From Ruminococcaceae bacterium UBA3215 (GTDB lineage Bacteria; Bacillota; Clostridia; Oscillospirales; Ruminococcaceae), in NCBI GenBank assembly GCA_002363155.1, contig DEWH01000003.1, forward strand, positions 1 to 27,662: a stretch of 27,662 nucleotides of DNA, read 5' to 3'. A program made the position numbers and the translations under genes. The notes beneath the pieces are model-generated. The model had not been told where the DNA came from, ran no database searches, and saw only the letters and a list, made by a program, of their open reading frames with translations. Positions 21,380-27,662 of the stretch are shown piece after piece (the first letter of the stretch is position 1; every line of letters starts with the position of its first letter).

Positions 21380-22829
21380 TGCGCATCTTGTGCGTAGCGA
21401 GCTTGACGACGCGGTAGGCTCCCTTATAGATGCCGGCTTTGTGCGCAGTGAGAATGTTGTCGCACATCATATCAATAATATCGCCGTGGTTCTGTATCAG
21501 GTCTATCATAGCACAGGTCTCGGCAGGTGTGGTGACCTCATAAGTGCCGTCTCCAAGTTCCGCCGCGCGTATCGCGCCCCATGCCTCGTGACCGCCGACA
21601 CGCTTTATCATCAGCTTCGGTATCGGATAGAATGACAGCTCGCTCGGCTTCGTGATAAGCACGTCGGAGCAGCGCATCAGCAGATTCGTTGAGTAAACCG
21701 CCGCAAATATGTCGGAGTGGCAGAATGCGTGAATGCCCACAGCTTCGCTGTCAAGCGCAGCTTCTGCAAATGCCTTCGTCTCCGCAAAATCGTCGAAATG
21801 CTCGGTAAGATAACCGCGCATCTGCGGTATCTCGTTGATAAGCGCTTCCCAAACATTCCTGTGATCGCCCACATTTATAAACAGCGCAGCATTCCCCTTA
21901 GCTATGTCGGGGAGAAGCTTTCTGATTATCGAGACGAATATCTCCTTCTGTGCGCCCGCACCGCCCACAGACATGAGCCAGCGCTTTGTGCCGCCGTGAG
22001 AACGCGCCTTGCGTCTTGCGCAGTCAGCTTCGATGTTGCTCACAAGCTCATGGTCAACATAGTGACCGGTGTACGCAATAGATGTCTTGGGCATGGGCTT
22101 GAGCTGACGCTTCTTGTCCATTCCGCGCAGCGCACGGTAGCCGAGATACGCAGACGGGGTCTGCACCGTGTGTATTGAGCCTTCCGCGAGATGCAGAGCC
22201 ATAGGCCAGTTGTCCGGGATAGCGTTTACTACGCTGGTAAGTCCCGCATGTACCGCCGCCTGCGCAGGCCATACATGAGTCGCTACATAAGGTATATCTT
22301 TCGGAAGATCCCGCAGAACAGGTGCCATAAGCTCGGCAACCTTCTGATCGGAGCAGTTGTATGTGAGCTTGCGGAAACCTTCGCTGTTGATCGGCTCCCA
22401 GACAAGCTTGTTGAAAAGCGGTATCGTCTGTGAAAGGCGGGAGCCGAGAGAATACAGCTCGTTCTGCTCCGCTATGATCTTTCCGCAGGTGGTGCTTTTG
22501 AACGAATGGAGATCTAACCAGTACGGGTCATATCCCATTGCCTTTGCCGCGGACGCTATCGCCATTGAAATGCGGTAATGACCGAATCCCATTCTGATGT
22601 TCCCTATTATTAAGCTCTTCCGGTCAAATTCCACGTCCTTGTGATCGGAGATAAGAAGCTGTTCGGTGCCGAGGATATCCCCGATCGCCGGAGCCGGCAC
22701 TGCGGTTAGGTGATAGTTCTTTGCGGAGTCGTCGCCGTACTTGCGTATAAACTTGTTCTTGTTTGCGACAGCCTTTCTGTAAGCTTTGTCAGACATTTCG
22801 TTCCCGAAGATCACTTTTGCTCTGTCCAT
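21369..22829 (-). CDS. putative GT-B-fold glycosyltransferase (MGDG synthase / GT28-like)
   Basis: The 486-residue protein is probably a sugar transferase, though I do not recognise the exact family. SLIIGNIRMGFGHYRISMAIASAAKAMGYDPYWLDLHS resembles the N-terminal glycine-rich loop of MGDG synthase and processive glycosyltransferases. LMSVGGAGAQKEIF fits the start of the C-terminal nucleotide-sugar domain. VLITKPSELSFYPIPKLMIKRVGGHEAWGAIRAAELGDG fits the GT28 sugar-donor region with its KPS/E pattern. No signal peptide is seen. AGGAGG lies 7 bp before the ATG at 22829; an in-frame upstream codon at 22883 has no site. It is transcribed divergently from the tetR operon out of a shared symmetric operator, so the two are probably co-regulated, perhaps linking galactoside use to glycolipid or glycan synthesis (inference). 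Confidence 0.6.
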   Translation of the reverse strand: MDRAKVIFGNEMSDKAYRKAVANKNKFIRKYGDDSAKNYHLTAVPAPAIGDILGTEQLLISDHKDVEFDRKSLIIGNIRMGFGHYRISMAIASAAKAMGYDPYWLDLHSFKSTTCGKIIAEQNELYSLGSRLSQTIPLFNKLVWEPINSEGFRKLTYNCSDQKVAELMAPVLRDLPKDIPYVATHVWPAQAAVHAGLTSVVNAIPDNWPMALHLAEGSIHTVQTPSAYLGYRALRGMDKKRQLKPMPKTSIAYTGHYVDHELVSNIEADCARRKARSHGGTKRWLMSVGGAGAQKEIFVSIIRKLLPDIAKGNAALFINVGDHRNVWEALINEIPQMRGYLTEHFDDFAETKAFAEAALDSEAVGIHAFCHSDIFAAVYSTNLLMRCSDVLITKPSELSFYPIPKLMIKRVGGHEAWGAIRAAELGDGTYEVTTPAETCAMIDLIQNHGDIIDMMCDNILTAHKAGIYKGAYRVVKLATHKMRKRG

Positions 22830-22907
22830 AATAATTCCTCCTGCATTATAATAGTGCGGCGCTTCCCGTTTTTGGGGGAGCATTTTGTTTTATTTTTGCA
22901 AAACCTA

Positions 22908-22936
22908 TTGACAAAATTGAGAAAATGTGATAGACT
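22908..22936 (+). promoter_or_regulatory. promoter of tetR - transporter - alpha-galactosidase
   Basis: TTGACA (22908-22913), a 17-bp spacer, TAGACT (22931-22936). The -10 lies inside the palindromic operator, and the start is predicted near its centre (~22943). Confidence 0.85.
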
Positions 22937-22969
22937 TACTATCAGCTGATAGTAAGTCTATCACATTTT
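22922..22969. promoter_or_regulatory. 48-bp perfect palindromic operator, probably bound by the adjacent TetR protein
   Basis: All 24 base pairs on each side of the axis between 22945 and 22946 are complementary. Each arm is itself a 17-bp interrupted palindrome: TGATAG-ACTTA-CTATCA (22928-22944) and TGATAG-TAAGT-CTATCA (22947-22963). The centre reads CTATCAGCTGATAG, resembling the tetO core CTATCATTGATAG. The site covers the -10 elements of both opposing promoters. Confidence 0.88.
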
Positions 22970-22983
22970 AGGAGGTTTGTCAA
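22955..22983 (-). promoter_or_regulatory. mirror-image promoter for the glycosyltransferase-like gene
   Basis: On the minus strand: TTGACA (22978-22983), a 17-bp spacer, TAGACT (22955-22960), the exact mirror of the tetR promoter about the same axis. Its -35 abuts the tetR GTG start codon. The leader to the ATG at 22829 would be ~120 nt. Confidence 0.8.
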
Positions 22984-23640
22984 GTGGTAAATGAAATTTC
23001 TTCCGATCTTTCACCAAAAAAACTGAAAGACAAACGTGTCGAGCGTGCAGTAGCCGTCTGTGCAGAGCTTTTCCTCGCAAACGGCATCGAAAATGTGAAG
23101 ATGACTGACATAGCCGATGTGAGCGGTATAGGTGTCGCAACGCTTTACCGGTACTTCGGCACAAAGATAGGTATAGCGATCGGCGCTATGACCTTTCTGT
23201 GGGACGACTTAAAAAACCTTTTCAGCGGGGTGTTCGACTCGGAAACGTTTGTGTCCCAGCCCGGCATAAAACAGCTGCAGGATATGCTGAAAATGTTCAT
23301 CGTCCTGTTTACCGCGCATAAGGACTTTATGAGACTGCTCGGCGAGTTCGACAGGTTCGTGATACACGAGAATGTGCCGCCCGACCAGCTCGAAGTTTAC
23401 GAGAGATCGGTCATAAACTTCTACCCTGTGATCGAGCGCGCTTATAATAAAGGTGTCGAGGACGGCACGGTAAGGGAAATACCGGAATTCCGGATCTATT
23501 ATCTGACATTCGCTCACGCTCTGACGGAGATGAGCAAAAAATTCATAGACGGCGAGATACTGCCGTCTGACGATTTTTCCGACGCGGAAAAAGAGCTGGC
23601 GATGCTCATTGACTGCGCGGTAAACTATCTTAAGGCATGA
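22984..23640 (+). CDS. TetR-family transcriptional repressor, GTG start
   Basis: The 218-residue protein has the TetR N-terminal helix-turn-helix (RAVAVCAELFLANGIENVKMTDIADVSGIGVATLYRYFGTKIGI, ~20-63), followed by an all-helical ligand/dimer domain with no obvious relation to a known subgroup. GGAGG lies 8 bp before the GTG at 22984. It is first in an operon with a sugar:cation symporter and an alpha-galactosidase, and lies directly next to a 48-bp palindrome overlapping its own promoter, so it most likely represses itself, the operon and the divergent gene. The inducer is unknown; a galactoside or glycolipid-related compound is a guess from context. TetR proteins are uncommon as local regulators of sugar operons. 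Confidence 0.92.
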   Translation: MVNEISSDLSPKKLKDKRVERAVAVCAELFLANGIENVKMTDIADVSGIGVATLYRYFGTKIGIAIGAMTFLWDDLKNLFSGVFDSETFVSQPGIKQLQDMLKMFIVLFTAHKDFMRLLGEFDRFVIHENVPPDQLEVYERSVINFYPVIERAYNKGVEDGTVREIPEFRIYYLTFAHALTEMSKKFIDGEILPSDDFSDAEKELAMLIDCAVNYLKA

Positions 23641-23654
23641 AAGGGGTTTTGGTC

Positions 23655-25112
23655 ATGGAGAAAAAGATCGCAACTAACAAGGTACTATGGATTTTCGCGA
23701 TAGGTCAGCTCGGCTGGTCTATGCTGTCCGGAATCGTTTCAAACTGGCTGGTATTCTTTTTCCAGCCGAGCGCGGAGGAGATAGCAAAGGGACAGACAGT
23801 ATTCCTCCCGCAGGCAACATTCATCGGTCTTACCGCTATCGGCCTTATAACCGCGTTCGGACGTATCTTTGACGCAGTTACCGACCCGCTTATTGCCGGC
23901 AAGTCCGACAGGCTCAAGCACAAGCTCGGCAGGCGCATTCCCTTTATGCGTGTGGCGGCACTTCCTTTCGGCGTTGTTACAGTGCTTATGTTCATTTCGC
24001 CGGTAGGCTCCGAAAGCCCGATTAATGTAATCGCGCTGTTTATCTGCGCAATGCTGTTCTACCTCTGCATGACCGCCTACTGCACACCCTACAACGCGCT
24101 TATCCCGGAGCTCGGACGCACACAGAATGCCCGCATCAACCTCTCGACATTCATTTCCGTTACCTACTTCGTCGGAACTGCTATGGCATACCTCGTTCCG
24201 AATATCGCAGGATTCTTCCTTAACGCGCTGAGCAACGAGGAAGTTGCTGCAAAGACCGGCATGACCGTTGACGCTGTCATAGAGTCGGGAACAGTGATAT
24301 ACTCCAACTACCCCGAAGCATACCGCATCACTGTCGGAATACTCGCGGGAATAGCAGTTATCTGTATGTTTATCCCCGCTTTCGCTATCGACGAGAACAA
24401 GTATGCAGACACAACTCCCACCGAGACACCCGCGTTCAAATCCCTCGCCGCAACATTCAAGAACAAGGATTTCCGTCTGTTTGTCGCTTCCGATATCCTT
24501 TACTGGATAGGGCTTACCCTCTTCCAGACAGGTCTTTCCTTCTACATCACAGTCCTCATGGGTCTTGACTCTACATGGACATTCCCGCTTTTCGCAATAA
24601 TGACGGTAATGTCGCTGGTATGCTATGCGCCGGTCAACATTTTCGCAAAGAAGCTCGGCAAGAAAAAGCTGATATCGTTCGCATTCATGTTTTTCGCGGT
24701 AACGTTCCTTGTGACCGCATTCGCCGGGATCATTCCGATACCCGGCGTTGCATACGGCATTATCGTAGCCGTTCTCGCATCTATCCCCATGGCGATACTC
24801 GGTATTCTTCCGCAGGCTGTTGTCGCGGATATCTCCGAAGCTGACAAGATCGACACCGGCGAGAGCAGACAGGGTATGTTCTATGCGGCAAGAACCTTCG
24901 CGTTCAAACTCGGTCAGTCCCTCGCAATGCTCATCTTCACCAGCGTAGCGCTTATAAACTCGGATATAACCGACAGAGCGGATCCCGGATACGGTCTCGG
25001 CTACCGCATCACCGCGATCATTGCTACGGTCCTTTGCCTGCTGGGAGGAATTGTATTCTTCCGCTATAACGAAAAGAAGGTCATCGACAAGATAAACGGC
25101 TCTGAAAAGTAA
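23655..25112 (+). CDS. GPH-family (MFS_2) sugar:cation symporter
   Basis: The 485-residue integral membrane protein of the glycoside-pentoside-hexuronide family (MelB-like) should import a sugar with H+ or Na+. About twelve hydrophobic segments are visible. Family motifs are FGRIFDAVTDPLIAGKSDRLKHKLGRRIPFM near the N-terminus and PYNALIPELGRTQNARINLSTF in the middle, with the DISEADKIDTGESRQGMFYAARTF block in the C-terminal half. The start at 23655 has AAAGGGG about 8 bp upstream; an ATG at 23637 overlapping the tetR stop is the alternative. The downstream GH36 gene suggests that alpha-galactosides such as melibiose or raffinose-type sugars are the substrate. Confidence 0.9.
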   Translation: MEKKIATNKVLWIFAIGQLGWSMLSGIVSNWLVFFFQPSAEEIAKGQTVFLPQATFIGLTAIGLITAFGRIFDAVTDPLIAGKSDRLKHKLGRRIPFMRVAALPFGVVTVLMFISPVGSESPINVIALFICAMLFYLCMTAYCTPYNALIPELGRTQNARINLSTFISVTYFVGTAMAYLVPNIAGFFLNALSNEEVAAKTGMTVDAVIESGTVIYSNYPEAYRITVGILAGIAVICMFIPAFAIDENKYADTTPTETPAFKSLAATFKNKDFRLFVASDILYWIGLTLFQTGLSFYITVLMGLDSTWTFPLFAIMTVMSLVCYAPVNIFAKKLGKKKLISFAFMFFAVTFLVTAFAGIIPIPGVAYGIIVAVLASIPMAILGILPQAVVADISEADKIDTGESRQGMFYAARTFAFKLGQSLAMLIFTSVALINSDITDRADPGYGLGYRITAIIATVLCLLGGIVFFRYNEKKVIDKINGSEK

Positions 25113-25127
25113 AACGGAGGGACGGAT

Positions 25128-26768
25128 ATGTTCAGATTTGTAAATGTCAGATTCGCATACCGCGTTGACGGCAAAGGCTATACCGTAACCTCTGCCGAGA
25201 GCGTCCGCAACAACCGCGTTTCCCTTGAAATAAAAGAAAACACCGAGACTTTCGGTGTTACCGTGCGCACAAAGAGCAGAATAGAGATAATGAAGATATC
25301 GGCGGAGTTTGAGTACGTTTTCAGTCCCGATGACCGTATCTTCCTCAACGGCTACCAATCCTGGACGGACAGCACAGAGCTGCCTGTTGACGGCAAGGTG
25401 CGCGGTATTGACCATATCCCTGCCGCAGTTACCGACAGGTATTCCTTCCGGGCGTACGGTGACTACGGTTTCACAAAGTACAGCCGCAAGAAAGGTCAGA
25501 TGCACGGCTTCTCCTACGGCTATGTGAAGCACAGCGACGGTAACTTCGACTTCATCGGCTCTCTCGGCGAGAACAGGGGCTTCACCTGCATCAAGGCAAA
25601 TACCGAAAAGAACACAGTCACTGTTGATAAGGACTGCCGCGGACTTTATACCGACGGCATTTACGAGGGGCTTTCACTATACATCGGAAGCGGTTCCGAA
25701 GACGAGGTGTTCGACGCTTACTTTGCGTGGCTGGGCATCGCACCTGCCGAAGAAGAGCCGGTATTCGGCTATACCAGCTGGTACAGGCATTACCAGGATA
25801 TCAACGAGCGCTGTCTGCTGAACGATCTTGAAGGACTGAAGAACTGCGAAGTAAAAGCGGATATCTTCCAGATAGATGACGGATACCAGACCGCCGTAGG
25901 AGACTGGCTCAGCATAGATATGTCGAAGTTCCCGAACGGCATCAAGCCTGTCATAAGCAGGATAAAGGAGGACGGATTCACTCCCGGGCTCTGGCTTGCG
26001 CCTTTCGTATGCGAGGAAAAATCGGAGATGTTCTCCGGTCACCCGGAATGGCTGCTTCGGGACGGGAACGGCGAGCCGGTAAGAGCAGGAAGCAACTGGA
26101 GCGGCGCTTATGCACTCGATATCTACAATGAGGAATTCCGCGCCTATCTCAAAGAAGTGTTCCGCACCGTGACCGAGGAATGGGGATTCGGTCTGCTCAA
26201 ACTCGACTTTCTCTACGCGGCGTGCATTCTCCCCCGCCCCGACAAGACACGCGGTATGATAATGGCAGACGGAATGGATCTGCTCCGGGAGCTTTCGGGT
26301 ACAGCGAAGATACTCGGCTGCGGCGTGCCGATAGCCTCCGCGTTCGGTAAGGTCGATTACTGCCGCATAGGAACGGACGTCACTCCCGAATGGAATGACA
26401 AGACATATATGCAGCTGATGCACCGTGAGCGCCCGAGCACAAGAAACAGCATTCTCAACTCGGTATTCCGGCGCCAGCTGAACGGCAGAGCTTTCGTGAA
26501 TGACCCGGACGTGTTCATGCTGCGTGACACCGATACCACAATGACCGCGGAACAGCGAAAGTGCCTTGCGGAAGTGAATGCACTGTGCGGCGGAGTGCTG
26601 TTCAACTCGGACGATATGAACGAATACGGCGAGAACCAGCAGAAGATGCTTGCCGATATGATGAAGCTGCGCGGCGCGAAAGTGCTTGCGGCGGAGTATA
26701 TCGGCAGCGAGCTTATACTGTCGATAGAACTTGACGGCAGAAGCGTGATCAAAGCTTACAAGATGTAA
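25128..26768 (+). CDS. GH36-type alpha-galactosidase
   Basis: Hydrolyses terminal alpha-galactosyl residues. It is cytoplasmic, with no signal peptide, so it acts on imported sugars. The 546-residue protein has an N-terminal beta domain (FLNGYQSWTDS at 70-80 region) and a TIM barrel with VFGYTSWYRHYQDI, ADIFQIDDGYQTAVGDW and GLWLAPFVCEEKS. The presumed nucleophile Asp lies in LLKLDFLYAA, and the acid/base Asp in RIGTDVTPEWND. It is shorter than the ~720-residue GH36 enzymes, fitting the compact subgroup; alpha-N-acetylgalactosaminidase activity cannot be excluded. CGGAGGGACGG precedes the ATG 15 bp after the transporter stop, so it is the last gene of the tetR operon. Confidence 0.9.
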   Translation: MFRFVNVRFAYRVDGKGYTVTSAESVRNNRVSLEIKENTETFGVTVRTKSRIEIMKISAEFEYVFSPDDRIFLNGYQSWTDSTELPVDGKVRGIDHIPAAVTDRYSFRAYGDYGFTKYSRKKGQMHGFSYGYVKHSDGNFDFIGSLGENRGFTCIKANTEKNTVTVDKDCRGLYTDGIYEGLSLYIGSGSEDEVFDAYFAWLGIAPAEEEPVFGYTSWYRHYQDINERCLLNDLEGLKNCEVKADIFQIDDGYQTAVGDWLSIDMSKFPNGIKPVISRIKEDGFTPGLWLAPFVCEEKSEMFSGHPEWLLRDGNGEPVRAGSNWSGAYALDIYNEEFRAYLKEVFRTVTEEWGFGLLKLDFLYAACILPRPDKTRGMIMADGMDLLRELSGTAKILGCGVPIASAFGKVDYCRIGTDVTPEWNDKTYMQLMHRERPSTRNSILNSVFRRQLNGRAFVNDPDVFMLRDTDTTMTAEQRKCLAEVNALCGGVLFNSDDMNEYGENQQKMLADMMKLRGAKVLAAEYIGSELILSIELDGRSVIKAYKM

Positions 26769-26784
26769 AAAGGTGGGGAGTGTC

Positions 26785-26886
26785 AAGGGAGCCGCTCCGC
26801 TTGAGATTTTTCAAGCCTCTCAAGAAGGGGCTCCACCACTCACCACCCCGCAAGCCCCCTTTGGAAAAGGGGGCTTGACCCCCTAA
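26785..26886 (+). repeat. hairpin-train repeat after the alpha-galactosidase gene
   Basis: GCTTGA-gattt-TTCAAGC and AAGCCCCCTTT-gga-AAAGGGGGCTT hairpins are flanked by an outer GGAGCC / GGCTCC pair; GACCCCCTAAACA follows, as in the repeat at 14096-14170. No gene is seen between 26769 and 27018. Confidence 0.65.
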
Positions 26887-26967
26887 ACAGATGCAGTATT
26901 TCAGAGCACAGTGCTATGGACGAGTACAGACTGAAACGCAGTGGGGCTGGCAAAGACTCCATTAGTG

Positions 26968-27008
26968 AAAAAAGGCTGATGAAAACTATAATTTTCATCA
27001 GCCTTTTT
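26968..27008. terminator. bidirectional terminator between alpha-galactosidase and tyrS
   Basis: Perfect stem AAAAAGGCTGATGAAAA / TTTTCATCAGCCTTTTT with a 6-nt loop. T-runs on either strand let it end both convergent genes. Confidence 0.9.
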
Positions 27009-27018
27009 ATATTTCAGA

Positions 27019-27662
27019 TCAGCCTCTCTTTGCCTTGTGGAAAACTTTCTTGCCCTTCTTGATGATGATCTGATCCTTTATCTCGATCATAGCTGTCGGA
27101 TCGTCGATCTTCACATCGTCTATTGCAAGTCCGCCGCCCTTGATGATGTCTCTTGCGTCACGCTTGGAAGCAACGAGCTTTGTGAGCATAAGAAGGTCAA
27201 GAACGCCGATCTTTCCGTCTGTGAACGCGTCATCGGGAACTATCGTTGTCGGCATATTCTCCGCGTCACCGCTTCCGCCGCCGAACATACTCTTTGCTGC
27301 TGTAAGAGCCTTGTTTGCCTCTTCCTCGCCGTGGATCATCTTGGTAAGCTCGAATGCGAGAAGTTCCTTTGCCTTGTTGAACTCGGCGCCCTCCATGTGC
27401 TTCTCCATTTCCTCGATCTCCTCGATCGGGACGAATGTGAGCAGCTTCAGGCACTTGATAACATCTGCATCAGCCACATTTCTCCAATACTGGAAGAACT
27501 CGTACGGGCTTGTCTTTTCCGCGTCGAGCCAAACTGCACCCTTTTCGGTCTTGCCCATTTTCTTACCCTCGGAGTTGAGGAGGAGGGTTATCGTCATAGC
27601 GTAAGCGTCCTTGCCGAGCTTCTTTCTGATAAGCTCTGTACCGCCGAGCATATTGCTCCACT
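27019..27662 (-). CDS. tyrS: tyrosyl-tRNA synthetase, C-terminal part (runs off the window)
   Basis: Charges tRNA-Tyr. The visible 214 codons begin at the window edge with WSNMLGGTELIRKK, the end of the GGSDQWSN motif. The KMSKS-type loop follows as KKMGKTEKGAVWLD, then TSPYEFFQYWRNVADADVIKCLKLLTF of the anticodon domain. The C-terminal S4-like RNA-binding domain (GVLDLLMLTKLVASKRDARDIIKGGGLAIDDVKI) closes the protein. Any T-box leader or promoter lies outside the window. KMGKT rather than KFGKS is a normal variant in clostridial TyrS. Confidence 0.95.
   Translation of the reverse strand, partial: WSNMLGGTELIRKKLGKDAYAMTITLLLNSEGKKMGKTEKGAVWLDAEKTSPYEFFQYWRNVADADVIKCLKLLTFVPIEEIEEMEKHMEGAEFNKAKELLAFELTKMIHGEEEANKALTAAKSMFGGGSGDAENMPTTIVPDDAFTDGKIGVLDLLMLTKLVASKRDARDIIKGGGLAIDDVKIDDPTAMIEIKDQIIIKKGKKVFHKAKRG

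Noticed and set aside
22845..22850. TATAAT just upstream of the glycosyltransferase-like gene as its promoter
   Set aside because: Its transcript would start inside the ribosome site and no -35 is present; the symmetric promoter at 22955-22983 is far better.
23739..25532. A 597-codon open frame on the minus strand across the transporter and alpha-galactosidase genes
   Set aside because: It lies opposite two well-supported genes and has unlikely Cys/Arg/His-rich composition and no ribosome site. It is a codon-bias shadow.

Overview
This 27.7-kb window comes from the chromosome of a spore-forming, low-to-medium GC Firmicute. The best match is the Ruminococcus / Oscillospiraceae group. The reasons are the spoVG and spmAB sporulation genes, an argS preceded by a ywiB-like DUF1934 gene, RNase Y and a ClpC-type unfoldase, type IV-pilin-like proteins of the kind known from Ruminococcus albus, strong AGGAGG ribosome sites, and many intergenic small-hairpin repeats. 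That assignment is inference; no database search was possible.

Layout. Position 1 cuts into the 5' end of a 16S rRNA gene on the minus strand, driven by two near-consensus tandem promoters. Next come a small hypothetical gene and an SGNH acetylesterase (minus), divergent from a plus-strand run: a Ddl-like protein with lost catalytic residues, DUF1934, argS, a truncated and degenerate MetH-like protein, an unknown protein and a Nudix hydrolase. spoVG converges on that run and overlaps its end. murC follows, flanked on both sides by copies of a hairpin-train repeat. A 44-residue, ten-cysteine membrane peptide (minus) shares an intergenic region containing an 18-bp palindrome with clpC-spmA-spmB (plus).

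From 14.2 to 18.6 kb, on the minus strand, lie a LytTR regulator whose receiver domain lacks its phospho-acceptor Asp, two paralogous pilin-like proteins, a third, dissimilar pilin-like protein, and a membrane-anchored M6-like metallopeptidase inserted between the pilins. No pilus assembly machinery is present. A tRNA-Leu(CAA), RNase Y with a long leader, and a GT-B-like glycosyltransferase candidate follow.

The last unit is tetR - GPH transporter - GH36 alpha-galactosidase. It is divergent from the glycosyltransferase-like gene, and the two directions share a mirror-symmetric control region: a perfect 48-bp palindrome with identical TTGACA-17-TAGACT promoters on both strands, centred on the same axis. 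The window ends inside tyrS (minus).

The most unusual items are this symmetric promoter-operator, the two vestigial enzyme paralogues (Ddl-like and MetH-like), the pseudo-receiver/pilin/peptidase locus, and the Cys-rich mini-protein.
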